A DNA stretch of 64,000 nucleotides from NCBI RefSeq assembly GCF_023630205.1, contig NZ_JALPRR010000002.1:426899-490898 (forward strand), written 5' to 3'. Shown here one piece after another: positions 1 to 8,239 of this stretch (the stretch's first letter is position 1; every line of letters starts with the position of its first letter). The notes under the pieces were generated by a model. It made no database searches, was not told the origin of the DNA, and was given only the letters and a program-made list of their open reading frames with translations. A program made the translations under genes and the position numbers. Origin of the DNA: Pontibacter ruber. GTDB taxonomy: Bacteria > Bacteroidota > Bacteroidia > Cytophagales > Hymenobacteraceae.

Positions 1-1194
1 CAGGGCCTCTTCTCGCGTCTGCGCGCTCACGATCAGTTTCGCGATCATGGAGTCGTAGTTAGACGGGATGGTATAGCCAGAATAAACGTGCGAGTCTACG
101 CGCACACCGTGGCCGCCTGGCACGTGCAGGTTCGTAATTTTACCTGGGCTCGGACGGAAGTTGTTCTTTGGATCCTCTGCGTTGATGCGGCATTCGATGG
201 CGTGCATCTTCGGGTAGTAGTTCTTGCCCGTGATCTTCTCACCGGCAGCCACTTTGATCTGCTCCTTGATCAGGTCGTAGTCAATTACTTCTTCCGTGAT
301 CGGGTGCTCCACCTGGATACGCGTGTTCATTTCCATAAAGTAGAAGTCGCGGTTCTTGTCTACCAGGAACTCGATCGTACCCACACCTTCGTAGTTGATG
401 GCCTTGGCACCTGCAATGGCAGCCTGGCCCATCTGGTCGCGAAGCTCGTCGGTAATGAACGGAGATGGCGTCTCTTCCACGAGTTTCTGGTGACGGCGCT
501 GGATAGAGCAGTCACGCTCAGAAAGGTGGGCTACGTTGCCGTGCTGGTCACCGATGAGCTGTATCTCGATGTGGCGAGGCTCTTCAATGAACTTCTCTAA
601 GTATAAACCGTCGTTTCCGAAAGCGGCTTTGGCTTCGGCACGGGCGTCGTTCCAGGCTTTCTCGAACTCCATATCGTTTTTCACGATACGCATACCACGG
701 CCACCGCCACCGGCAGTCGCTTTCAGGATAACCGGGTATTTGATCTTGTGGGCCAGTTTTACACCTTCTTCACAAGTCTTCAGCAAGCCTTCAGAGCCAG
801 GTATGGTTGGTACGCCGGCTTTTTTCATAGTTGCCTTCGCCGACGACTTGTCTCCCATGGAGTTGATCATATCTGGCGTGGCACCGATAAACTTGATGTT
901 GTTTTCAGCGCAGATGCGTGAAAACTCCGCATTTTCAGAAAGGAAGCCATAACCCGGGTGAATCGCGTCGGCGTTGGTGATCTCGGCGGCTGCGATCAGG
1001 TTTGGTATGTTCAGGTAAGACTGGGCGCTTGGCGGCGGGCCAATGCAAACCGCTTCGTCGGCAAAACGTACGTGCAGGCTTTCTTTATCGGCAGTAGAGT
1101 ATACGGCTACCGTTTTGATGCCCATTTCTTTACAGGTACGGATGATGCGCAGTGCAATCTCGCCCCTGTTGGCAATCAGTATCTTTTTAAACAT
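1..1194 (-). CDS. accC: Acetyl-CoA carboxylase, biotin carboxylase subunit (3' end cut by window edge)
   Basis: ATP-dependent carboxylation of biotin on AccB, the first half-reaction of acetyl-CoA carboxylase in fatty acid synthesis. Translation from the ATG at 1194 gives an N-terminus [18 protein letters not shown], the classic biotin carboxylase start. The ATP-grasp glycine loop [11 protein letters not shown] and the region [15 protein letters not shown] follow. 398 residues are visible and the frame is still open at base 1; the family is usually about 445-450 residues, so roughly 50 C-terminal residues lie outside. It follows accB by 124 nt on the same strand. The protein could in principle belong to another biotin-dependent carboxylase, but the efp-accB-accC context argues for acetyl-CoA carboxylase. 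Confidence 0.95.
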   Translation of the reverse strand, partial: MFKKILIANRGEIALRIIRTCKEMGIKTVAVYSTADKESLHVRFADEAVCIGPPPSAQSYLNIPNLIAAAEITNADAIHPGYGFLSENAEFSRICAENNIKFIGATPDMINSMGDKSSAKATMKKAGVPTIPGSEGLLKTCEEGVKLAHKIKYPVILKATAGGGGRGMRIVKNDMEFEKAWNDARAEAKAAFGNDGLYLEKFIEEPRHIEIQLIGDQHGNVAHLSERDCSIQRRHQKLVEETPSPFITDELRDQMGQAAIAGAKAINYEGVGTIEFLVDKNRDFYFMEMNTRIQVEHPITEEVIDYDLIKEQIKVAAGEKITGKNYYPKMHAIECRINAEDPKNNFRPSPGKITNLHVPGGHGVRVDSHVYSGYTIPSNYDSMIAKLIVSAQTREEAL

Positions 1195-1200
1195 TGTATC

Positions 1201-1318
1201 AGATTTGGAGATTTGAAGATTTGTAGATTTGAAAATTGTAAACAATGAAAATGGAGACGTTTATCACACCATCTCCATTTTCAAATTTTCTCATTTTCAA
1301 ATTTTCAAATTTGAACTA
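1201..1318. repeat. accB-accC spacer: phrase repeats plus a 12-bp hairpin
   Basis: The spacer is low complexity. It holds repeated GATTTG phrases at 1201-1235 and repeated TTTTCAAA phrases at 1278-1316. Between them 1246-1257 is perfectly complementary to 1272-1283 (12-bp stem, 14-nt loop). There is no T-tract fitting a strong terminator, so accB and accC are probably still co-transcribed; the hairpin could tune or stabilise the message. The function is unknown. Confidence 0.6.
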
Positions 1319-1819
1319 TTAGCTTGGGTCTACCAGGAAAAGCGGCTGGTCATACTCTACCGGAGAAGAGTTATCTACCAATACTTTCACAATCTTGCCC
1401 GATACTTCTGATTCAATCTCGTTGAACAGTTTCATGGCTTCGATAATGCAGATAACCTGCCCTTTTTTCACTTCATCGCCTACGTTAACAAAAGAAGGCT
1501 TGTCCGGGCTGGAAGCACGGTAGAAGGTACCGATCATCGGTGCTTTGATGGCTACATAACGGCTCTCGTCGGAGGCTGGAGCGGCAGCAGGAGCGGCTGG
1601 CGCAGGCGCTGCGGCTACTGGCTGTGATGCCGGGGCCGGAGCAGCAGGGGCAGCAGGTAAAGCAGCAGGAGCAACCTGAGCGGCCTCCTGGATGTACTTC
1701 ACTTTCTGGTCCGGCTCGCGCGTTACCGATATCTTAAACTCTTCTGTCTCAATGTTAACTTTGTTCAGCCCTGATTTGGCGATAAAGTCGATAAGGTCCT
1801 GGATTTCTTTAGCTTTCAT
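1319..1819 (-). CDS. accB: Acetyl-CoA carboxylase biotin carboxyl carrier protein
   Basis: Carries the biotin that shuttles carboxyl groups in acetyl-CoA carboxylase. The protein has 166 residues: an N-terminal helical part (1-45), an Ala/Pro-rich flexible linker (about 48-82) and a C-terminal biotinyl domain (about 88-165). The biotinylation motif is EAMKLFNEIE with the acceptor at Lys130; the usual EAMKM has Leu in place of the second Met. It starts 3 nt after the efp stop on the minus strand, so efp and accB form one transcription unit, with accC downstream. Confidence 0.96.
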   Translation of the reverse strand: MKAKEIQDLIDFIAKSGLNKVNIETEEFKISVTREPDQKVKYIQEAAQVAPAALPAAPAAPAPASQPVAAAPAPAAPAAAPASDESRYVAIKAPMIGTFYRASSPDKPSFVNVGDEVKKGQVICIIEAMKLFNEIESEVSGKIVKVLVDNSSPVEYDQPLFLVDPS

Positions 1820-1822
1820 GTG

Positions 1823-2386
1823 TTATTTTACTCTTTCTGCGTAAGAATAAGTACGAGTGTCTACTTTTATTTTTTCGTCCTGGCCTATGAACAGCGGTAC
1901 CTGAATGGTAGCACCGGTCTCCACGATGGCTGGTTTAGAAGCGTTTGTTGCGGTGTCCCCTTTCAGGCCCGGCTCTGTATACGTAATGGTAAGCTCAACA
2001 AAAGGAGGGATCTCGCAGGTTAGCGGCGTTTCCGTCTCGGCATGGAACAGGATGGTTACCTCCTGGCCTTCTTTCATCAGGTCAGCAAACGGCACCATTT
2101 CTTCCGGCAGGGTTACCTGCTCAAAAGTGTTCATGTCCATAAAGTTAAAGCCCATGTCGTCTTTGTAGATGAACTGGTGCGGGCGCTGCTCAACGCGGGC
2201 AGTTGTGATTTTATGACCTGCGGAGAAAGTGTTGTCTAATACTTTACCACTTCTGATATTTCTTAGTTTGGTTCTTACAAACGCAGGGCCTTTGCCTGGC
2301 TTAACGTGCTGGAATTCAATTACCTGGTACAGGTCGTTGTTGTACTCAATTACAACGCCATTTCTAATATCAGCTGTGGTTGCCAT
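1823..2386 (-). CDS. efp: Translation elongation factor P
   Basis: Binds the ribosome between P and E sites and relieves stalling at polyproline stretches. The length of 187 residues is normal. Three beta-barrel domains are expected; the tip loop of domain I reads HVKPGKGPAFV, with Lys32 at the position modified in many species. It is the first gene of the efp-accB-accC unit. Upstream there is a Bacteroidota-like promoter (2421-2450). In related genomes fabH normally precedes efp directly; here the sigma factor/DoxX pair lies between them. Confidence 0.97.
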   Translation of the reverse strand: MATTADIRNGVVIEYNNDLYQVIEFQHVKPGKGPAFVRTKLRNIRSGKVLDNTFSAGHKITTARVEQRPHQFIYKDDMGFNFMDMNTFEQVTLPEEMVPFADLMKEGQEVTILFHAETETPLTCEIPPFVELTITYTEPGLKGDTATNASKPAIVETGATIQVPLFIGQDEKIKVDTRTYSYAERVK

Positions 2387-2420
2387 AGTTTATAATCTGA
2401 GTAAATAGAATGAAACGATA

Positions 2421-2450
2421 AAAGTATAGTTCAAATCGCTGTCTTGCAAA
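2421..2450 (-). promoter_or_regulatory. Putative promoter of efp-accB-accC
   Basis: On the minus strand TTTG (2450-2447) is followed after 18 nt by TATACTTT (2428-2421), close to the Bacteroidota consensus TTTG / TAnnTTTG. It lies about 35 nt before the efp start. The -7 element is imperfect. Confidence 0.4.
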
Positions 2451-2736
2451 CAAAGTTAGCTAATCTGCTGAAAAAGTGCTGAAAAAAGAGTTTGTTGCTG
2501 ATCTGATCAGGGGAGCAAAAGCTTAAACTCCGGATTGCAGCTAGCTGAAACCGAGGCGTTATGGTTTATACCTGCGAAGAACTCTATACTTTGAACATCT
2601 GCTGCTTGTACTTGTATGCTAAACAATCCACCCGTTTGCTACTCAGATGAACAACCTTTTGCTCCTGTAGATAAGGAACCTGGGTTGTGCATTAGAACGC
2701 GGGATAAAAGAAATTTTAAGAAAGGAATAATAGCAG

Positions 2737-2770
2737 CCGCTAAAGCTACCTGCCAGCGTAGCTTTAGCGG
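2737..2770 (-). terminator. Terminator downstream of the ECF sigma gene
   Basis: A perfect 13-bp stem (2737-2749 with 2758-2770) with an 8-nt loop. Read on the minus strand it lies 22 nt after the sigma factor stop and is followed by a T/A-rich stretch. The rest of 2451-2736 shows no gene or clear repeat. Confidence 0.65.
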
Positions 2771-2792
2771 ATAAACTGCGGCTATGCCAAGG

Positions 2793-3470
2793 TCATGAAG
2801 GCAAGGCACCCATCACTTTTTCTACCATCCGGTCGCAGCGTCTCGAGCCGAATTCAAATACTTCGCTGTTGACAGACATTTCGTACAGTCTTTCTTTCAG
2901 GAGCAGCCGTGCCCGGTGCTGGCGCACTTTTACGTTGCTTTCTGATAGGTTCAGGCAGGCGGCTACTTCTGTTACACTCATTTCTTCTACTTCGCGGAGC
3001 ATGTAAATGGTCTTGTATGCTGCCGGCAGCTTATCAATTGCCTTCTCAAGCAGTTGTTTCACCTCTTTCTGGATAGCCTTGTGTTCCGGATTCATATTTT
3101 TTGTATCAGGAAGCTGTAACAGGGTAAGCTCCGATAAATTATCTTTCTGGTCGTGAAAAGCGGCAAGTTTTTTCTGCTGCCTGAGTCTGCCGAGCGCCTC
3201 GTTTATACCTATCCGGATGAGCCATGTGGAGAACTGTGCTTTAAAACTGAACTGGCTCAGGTTCTTATAAGCCTTCAGGTACGTATCCTGCATGGCGTCC
3301 TCCACCTCTTCCTCGTCGTGCAGGTAGCTCCTGATGATTCGGTATAGTTTCTGATTATGGCGCCTCATGAGTATTTCATAAAACTCCTTCTCGCCAGCCA
3401 ACACCCGTTCTACCACTTCGGTATCGGATACCCGGTGTGCCTGGTTGATATGGCTAAGCAGTGTTTTCAT
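2793..3470 (-). CDS. ECF-type RNA polymerase sigma factor
   Basis: Directs RNA polymerase to a specific promoter set. The 225 residues contain region 2 (about 25-95, with DAMQDTYLKAY in the core-binding part and a WLIRIGINEALGRLR promoter-melting helix) and region 4 (about 140-200, EMSVTEVAACLNLSESNVKVR helix-turn-helix). No anti-sigma gene is adjacent. The divergent neighbour is a DoxX-like membrane protein, and the spacer carries the same two-part sequence in both orientations (3486-3551), which suggests that the sigma factor drives itself and that gene. It interrupts the usual fabH-efp neighbourhood. Its signal is unknown. Confidence 0.93.
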   Translation of the reverse strand: MKTLLSHINQAHRVSDTEVVERVLAGEKEFYEILMRRHNQKLYRIIRSYLHDEEEVEDAMQDTYLKAYKNLSQFSFKAQFSTWLIRIGINEALGRLRQQKKLAAFHDQKDNLSELTLLQLPDTKNMNPEHKAIQKEVKQLLEKAIDKLPAAYKTIYMLREVEEMSVTEVAACLNLSESNVKVRQHRARLLLKERLYEMSVNSEVFEFGSRRCDRMVEKVMGALPS

Positions 3471-3485
3471 ACTTTGTTTTTATTG

Positions 3486-3551
3486 GTTAGATGCAGCGGG
3501 TACAAAGAAGTTACAGATGTTTGTAACTATTTGATTTATACTTCATCTAAC
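3486..3551. promoter_or_regulatory. Mirrored divergent promoter, probably ECF-dependent
   Basis: GTTAGATG, 16 nt, GTTACA is present on the plus strand (3486-3493 and 3510-3515) and again on the minus strand (3551-3544 and 3527-3522). Both copies share the centre 3518.5. The spacing fits -35 and -10 boxes of an ECF promoter. The predicted starts would leave leaders of about 45 nt for the sigma gene and 60-65 nt for the DoxX-like gene. Confidence 0.6.
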
Positions 3552-3586
3552 TCATAAAACGAGATTTAAAAAAGGAGGTCTTGATC

Positions 3587-4030
3587 ATGAAAACAGCAGC
3601 AATTAACACCCAGTCTCTGAAGACTGTACAAACACTTTTAATGTATACTTATGCGGTTGTTCCGATCGTAGCCGGTGCAGATAAATTCACGCATCTGCTT
3701 ACCGATTGGGATAAATACCTGAACCCGGCACTGGCCGATCTGTTGCCATTCGCGCCGCACACCTTTATGCTGGTGGTGGGTGTGATAGAAATCGCAGCAG
3801 GTATCATGGTGCTGCTCAGGCCGCGAATAGGAGGCTATGTTGTAACGGCCTGGCTAATTGCAATAGCGCTGAGCCTGGTTGCAGGCGGACAATACCTGGA
3901 TGTTGCCGTGCGGGATCTGGTGATGGCGATCGGAGCCTTTTCGATGGCGAAGTTGACCGAGGCTGTTCACTCAAACGATGATTTCCCGGGATTGCATGAG
4001 CCAACAGCACAACAAGCCTTTGCAAAATGA
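3587..4030 (+). CDS. DoxX-like four-helix membrane protein
   Basis: A small integral membrane protein of 147 residues with about four hydrophobic segments (roughly 13-33, 60-82, 88-108, 112-130 ), resembling the DoxX/DoxD-like superfamily; the precise role is unknown. The start is the ATG at 3587 because a full Shine-Dalgarno sequence AAAGGAGG (3571-3578) lies 8 nt upstream, which is notable since Bacteroidota rarely use one. A TTG at 3581 would be too close to it. It is divergent from the ECF sigma gene and probably under its control. The C-terminus is soluble and polar. Confidence 0.75.
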   Translation: MKTAAINTQSLKTVQTLLMYTYAVVPIVAGADKFTHLLTDWDKYLNPALADLLPFAPHTFMLVVGVIEIAAGIMVLLRPRIGGYVVTAWLIAIALSLVAGGQYLDVAVRDLVMAIGAFSMAKLTEAVHSNDDFPGLHEPTAQQAFAK

Positions 4031-4183
4031 GTGAGAGCAGGAGAGTAGGGAACAGTACGTCCACAAAGTATAAACTGAACTTTTCGTTTGTTCTGGTCCT
4101 TGCTTTAACAGCTGAGTGGGATATACTACTGAAAAGTCAGGTTTATACTTTCTGTGAAACTATACCATACCTATGAGCATAAA

Positions 4184-4205
4184 AAAACGGCCCGAAGGCC
4201 GTTTT
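4184..4205. terminator. Bidirectional terminator between DoxX-like gene and fabH
   Basis: A 9-bp stem (4184-4192 with 4197-4205) with loop CGAA, with A-rich sequence on one side and T-rich on the other. It lies 5 nt beyond the fabH stop on the minus strand and can also stop plus-strand transcripts. Confidence 0.85.
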
Positions 4206-4210
4206 CTTTT

Positions 4211-5209
4211 TTATTTAGGATCGTAAGCCCACTTCAGGTAAATGGCACCCCAAGTGAAACCGCCACCGAAGGCAGCTATGATCAGGTTATCACCTTTCTT
4301 CAGCTGGTTCTCATACTCCCACAGGCAAAGCGGTATAGTACCGTTGGTGGTGTTGCCATACTTGTGGATATTAAGCATTACCTTATCGCTGCTTACGCCA
4401 CAACGGTTAGCCGTAGCTTCAATAATACGCTTGTTGGCCTGGTGAGGCACCAGCCAGGCAATGTCATCAGATGTCAGGTTGTTGCGCTCCATTACTTCGG
4501 CAGCCACATCGGCCATACCTTTCACGGCGAATTTAAACACGGCTTGTCCTTCCTGGTACACAAAGTGTTCTTTGGCCTGAACAGTTTCTATAGAGGCTGG
4601 TTTGCGGCTACCGCCCGCTTTCTGGTGCAGGAACTGCGCGCCGGTACCGTCTGATTTCAGAATCTCGTCCTGCAAGCCGAGGCCTTCGGTGTTTGGTTCC
4701 AGCAATACGGCACCGCCGCCATCGCCGAAAATAATACAGGTTGCGCGGTCTTCGTAGTTGATAATGGAAGACATTTTATCGGCACCCACCACCACTACTT
4801 TCTTATACCTGCCAGATTCGATGAATTTAGCTCCTGTAGCCAGGGCATACATAAAACCGGAACAGGCTGCCTGCAGGTCATAGCCAAACGCGTTAACCGC
4901 GCCAACTTCAGCCGTGATCAGGTTGGCTGTTGCCGGGAACTGCATGTCTGGCGTGGTGGTAGCGCAGATCAGAAGCTCAATTTCTTCAGGCTTTGTGTTC
5001 GTTTTTCTCAGCAATTCATTTACCGCCTTTACCCCAATGTAGGAAGTGCCCAGGCCTTCACCTTTTAAGATATGCCTTTCTTTGATACCGGTGCGGGACA
5101 TTATCCACTCGTCGTTGGTATCTACCATCGTCTCCAACTCTTTGTTGGTGAGAATGTAATCGGGAACATAGCCACTCACACCTGTGATGGCGGCGGTAAC
5201 TTTACTCAT
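4211..5209 (-). CDS. fabH: Beta-ketoacyl-ACP synthase III
   Basis: Condenses acetyl-CoA (or branched acyl-CoA) with malonyl-ACP to start fatty acid synthesis. With the start at the ATG at 5209 ([18 protein letters not shown]) the protein has 332 residues, the usual size; an upstream in-frame ATG would add a 13-residue tail that the family lacks. The catalytic triad is visible: Cys in LQAACSGF, His in VPHQANKRI and Asn in [10 protein letters not shown]. It follows plsX by 140 nt on the same strand, as usual in this phylum. Confidence 0.96.
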   Translation of the reverse strand: MSKVTAAITGVSGYVPDYILTNKELETMVDTNDEWIMSRTGIKERHILKGEGLGTSYIGVKAVNELLRKTNTKPEEIELLICATTTPDMQFPATANLITAEVGAVNAFGYDLQAACSGFMYALATGAKFIESGRYKKVVVVGADKMSSIINYEDRATCIIFGDGGGAVLLEPNTEGLGLQDEILKSDGTGAQFLHQKAGGSRKPASIETVQAKEHFVYQEGQAVFKFAVKGMADVAAEVMERNNLTSDDIAWLVPHQANKRIIEATANRCGVSSDKVMLNIHKYGNTTNGTIPLCLWEYENQLKKGDNLIIAAFGGGFTWGAIYLKWAYDPK

Positions 5210-5349
5210 GTAAAAATGATCTTGCGTTGAAAGAATTAACCGGGGCAAGTTAATAAAAAAAAATTGGCATAACCTGTCAGTTCTTCTAAAAAAGATACTG
5301 CTTAAGGTTATGCCAAACTAATATTCTGTCAGTGGCCGGTAGCCACTGA

Positions 5350-6291
5350 TTACGCACTGTAATTTCTCTTAAATCGCTCTGAAAGTTTAGAGGCGACCAT
5401 TTTCTGGGCCTGCTTTACCATGTTGCAAATGGCCAGCGGGCTCGATACGCCATGTCCGATTACGGCATTGCCGTTAATGCCCAGGATAGGGCTGCCTCCT
5501 TCGGCTTCGTAGTTAAACTTGTCGAAGAAAGGATCGTGCATGTTCTTCTCGTTGAGAATGTCGTAGATCGACTCGGCCAGTTTCAGGATAATATTACCCG
5601 TGTAGCCGTCACAAACAATTACATCGGCTTTATCATTGAACATGTCGCGTCCTTCGATGTTTCCGATGAAATTGATGTTTGTATTAGCCTTGAGGCGCTG
5701 GTGGGCTGCCTGTGTAACCACAGTGCCTTTGCCTTCCTCTTCCCCAAGGTTCATGAGGCCTACTTTAGGGTTCTCTATTTCCAGCACATACTTGGCGTAA
5801 ATAGAGCCAAGCTCACCGAATTGCTCCAGTACTTCCGGTTTGCAGTCGGCATTAGCGCCTACATCCAGAATAAGGCCATAGCCGCCTTTCAGTTTTGGTA
5901 CCAGGCCGGCTATAGATGGTCTTAAAATGCCTTCTATAGCTTTAACGCTGAACATAGCTCCAACCAACATGGCACCTGTGTTGCCGGCGCTGCAGAAAGC
6001 ATCTGCTTTGCCGGCTTTCAGTAAGCCGTAGCCAACAGCAATGCTGGAGTCAGGCTTCTGGGTAAGCGCCTTTGTCGGGTGCTCGCCCATTTCTACTACC
6101 TGCGTGGCATTAACTATTTTGATGTTAGAGCCTGTATACCCGTACTCTTGTAACAGTGACTGAATGATATCCTCTTTACCAATGAGCAGGATTTCATCTT
6201 CTTTGTCAAGCTTTGGAGCAGCGAGCAATGCACCCTTAACGATTGCTTCGGGTGCGTAATCGCCGCCCATAGCGTCCAAGGCGATCCTCAT
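5350..6291 (-). CDS. plsX: Phosphate acyltransferase PlsX
   Basis: Makes acyl-phosphate from acyl-ACP, the donor for PlsY in phosphatidic acid synthesis; a peripheral membrane enzyme. The 313 residues start [20 protein letters not shown], the family signature, and keep GAMLVGAMF and [12 protein letters not shown] motifs. It lies between rpmF (49 nt upstream) and fabH, the classic arrangement linking ribosome and membrane synthesis. Confidence 0.96.
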   Translation of the reverse strand: MRIALDAMGGDYAPEAIVKGALLAAPKLDKEDEILLIGKEDIIQSLLQEYGYTGSNIKIVNATQVVEMGEHPTKALTQKPDSSIAVGYGLLKAGKADAFCSAGNTGAMLVGAMFSVKAIEGILRPSIAGLVPKLKGGYGLILDVGANADCKPEVLEQFGELGSIYAKYVLEIENPKVGLMNLGEEEGKGTVVTQAAHQRLKANTNINFIGNIEGRDMFNDKADVIVCDGYTGNIILKLAESIYDILNEKNMHDPFFDKFNYEAEGGSPILGINGNAVIGHGVSSPLAICNMVKQAQKMVASKLSERFKRNYSA

Positions 6292-6340
6292 GTACTGGAT
6301 GAAGTTAAATTATACAGAACTTATTTAAAGCAGGTGTCGC

Positions 6341-6538
6341 TTACTGGGCGTTCGTTGTATAATTTTTGATAGCCAGTTTGCCTTTGTGATACAGGTCACC
6401 TTCTACCACGTAAGCATGGTGGAACAGGTGTGTTGTATCTGTAGTAGGGCAGATTGCAATGGCTTTCTCAGAAAGTTTTTGGTGAGTTCTTCTCTTATCT
6501 CTTCTGGTCTTCGAAATCTTACGTTTAGGATGTGCCAT
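6341..6538 (-). CDS. rpmF: 50S ribosomal protein L32
   Basis: Large-subunit ribosomal protein of 65 residues, N-terminus [19 protein letters not shown]. Only one cysteine (AICP) remains of the four that bind zinc in many L32 proteins, so this is a zinc-free version, as is common in Bacteroidota. It lies 55 nt after the DUF177 gene. Confidence 0.95.
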   Translation of the reverse strand: MAHPKRKISKTRRDKRRTHQKLSEKAIAICPTTDTTHLFHHAYVVEGDLYHKGKLAIKNYTTNAQ

Positions 6539-6593
6539 TTTTTGTTAAAAATTTACTTGCTGTTTATACTTGGTTGTTTCTTAAAATTTTTTT

Positions 6594-7145
6594 CTAGTTC
6601 AGGTTTCTGAGCGCGTCCCAGCGAGGATCAATGTCCTCATCATCGTCGCCCTCATCGGTTCCTTTGTCGTCGCCTGCCTTGCCAGATGAGTAGATCAGGA
6701 TGTCTTCGTCGTTATCCTCATCTTCTTCAAGCTCCTCCACAAAGCGTGGGTGCAGCTTTTTCATTGGCAAAGAAAGCACTACAAAGTCATACAGGTGCTG
6801 CGCTACATTAATAGACTGGGTCTCGTATGTGATCTGCCACAAATCTTCATCCAGTTCCATGTTCTCAGGACCGAAACGCATACGGAAAACCTCCTGCACA
6901 TCTACCGGATGATCAAATTCCTCCAGGCTTCGGTCGCAGGTAAGGCGTACATGACCTTTTATGTCAAAATGAAGCGTAAGCAGAGTTTCTGACTTATCCA
7001 GCTCCACCTTTGCATGTAGGTTCCCGCCCAATATGATCTCTTTTCCGAACAAGTCGAAGAAAGAGTCGTCCATGTCAAACTCGTACAAGTGCTTCTTGTT
7101 GGGGAGTTTGGCTATGCCGATTTCATAATCTTTTAGCTTCTTCAC
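6594..7145 (-). CDS. DUF177 (YceD-like) protein
   Basis: 183 residues, start MKKLKDYEIGIAKLPNKKH. DUF177 proteins are almost always encoded next to rpmF and are linked to rRNA processing in other organisms; the exact role here is not shown. The single cysteine (RLTCDRSLEEFDHPV) replaces the usual CxxC pair. The C-terminal 45 residues are very acidic (runs of Asp/Glu). It starts the DUF177-rpmF-plsX-fabH run, 65 nt after pdxA. Confidence 0.9.
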   Translation of the reverse strand: MKKLKDYEIGIAKLPNKKHLYEFDMDDSFFDLFGKEIILGGNLHAKVELDKSETLLTLHFDIKGHVRLTCDRSLEEFDHPVDVQEVFRMRFGPENMELDEDLWQITYETQSINVAQHLYDFVVLSLPMKKLHPRFVEELEEDEDNDEDILIYSSGKAGDDKGTDEGDDDEDIDPRWDALRNLN

Positions 7146-7210
7146 AACCTACTTTTTATTGAAAGATGCAAAATTAGAATATTATTCTGACAAATAAAAT
7201 ACCTCATCGA

Positions 7211-8233
7211 TTAAACAACGGGCATTTGTTCCATTGTGCGTTTTTTAATGATGTCGCAGGCAAGAAACAGTGCTTCCCGGAAAGAGGTTTCGTCTGCGAT
7301 GTGCTTGCCGGCAATATCGTAGGCGGTACCATGGTCCGGAGAGGTACGCACCACCGGAAGGCCAGCCGTATAATTCACCCCGTTCTCAAAAGCGAGTGTT
7401 TTAAAAGGGATCAGCCCCTGGTCGTGGTACATGGACAGCACCGCATCTACCTGGTGGTACTGGCGCATGCCAAAGTAGCCATCGGCAGGGTAGGGGCCGA
7501 ACACCAGGTGTCCGCGATCTTTCAGCTGCATAATAGCCGGCCGGATGATCTCTATTTCCTCGGTGCCGAGCAGCCCCTTTTCTCCTGCGTGCGGGTTCAG
7601 GCCCAGTACCGCAATGCGGGGCTTCAGGATACCAAAGTCCTGGCGAAGCGACTCCAGCAGGATGGTGATCTTGCGGATGATAAGCTCCGGGGTGAGCCGA
7701 TTGGCTACCTCCTTGAGCGGCATATGCCCGGTAACGGTTGCCACGCGCAGGGCGCCGCTCACAAGCAGCATCAGGCTGTCGGCCGCATCGAAGTAGGAGG
7801 TCAGGAACTCGGTGTGCCCCGGAAAGCGGAACTCCTCTGCCTGAATGTTGTCTTTATCGATCGGAGCGGTTACCAGTCCGTCGAGTTTGCCTGCTTTGAG
7901 ATCGGCGCTGGCAGCCATCAGCGATGCTAGGGATGCCTTTCCGGATGCCGGGGTCGGATTGCCAGGCGTCAGTTCAATATCCTCCTGCCAAACACTGATC
8001 AGGTTTACTTTCCGCGGCACTAGTGCATCGGCATGGTCTACCTGCTGGTAGTTAAAATGCTCGGCACTCAGGGCTTTGCGTACCTTGTTAAGAAGGGACG
8101 CTGAGGCGTAAATAACAGGCGTACAGAAATTTAGGATGCGCTGGTCCGAAAGTGTTTTGATCACAACTTCCGGCCCAATGCCATTGATGTCTCCGATGCT
8201 GATGCCCAGCTTGGCTTTATACTTGTTGTCCAT
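7211..8233 (-). CDS. pdxA: 4-hydroxythreonine-4-phosphate dehydrogenase
   Basis: NAD-dependent step of pyridoxal phosphate synthesis by the deoxyxylulose-5-phosphate route. The 340 residues show the metal and substrate motifs GHTEFLTSYF, GLNPHAGEKGLLG and MYHDQGLIPFK with their conserved histidines. The start lies 6 nt after the pepA stop, so both are probably co-transcribed. Confidence 0.95.
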   Translation of the reverse strand: MDNKYKAKLGISIGDINGIGPEVVIKTLSDQRILNFCTPVIYASASLLNKVRKALSAEHFNYQQVDHADALVPRKVNLISVWQEDIELTPGNPTPASGKASLASLMAASADLKAGKLDGLVTAPIDKDNIQAEEFRFPGHTEFLTSYFDAADSLMLLVSGALRVATVTGHMPLKEVANRLTPELIIRKITILLESLRQDFGILKPRIAVLGLNPHAGEKGLLGTEEIEIIRPAIMQLKDRGHLVFGPYPADGYFGMRQYHQVDAVLSMYHDQGLIPFKTLAFENGVNYTAGLPVVRTSPDHGTAYDIAGKHIADETSFREALFLACDIIKKRTMEQMPVV

Positions 8234-8239
8234 GTTTGC

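Noticed and set aside
5210..5248. Longer FabH N-terminus
   Set aside because: The extra 13 residues are unlike the family; the ATG at 5209 gives the usual start.
6341..6538. L32 as a broken gene because zinc cysteines are missing
   Set aside because: Zinc-free L32 versions are common in Bacteroidota; length and N-terminus are normal.
7226..7930. Long antisense ORF opposite pdxA
   Set aside because: Shadow of the high-GC gene on the other strand; pdxA has all family motifs.
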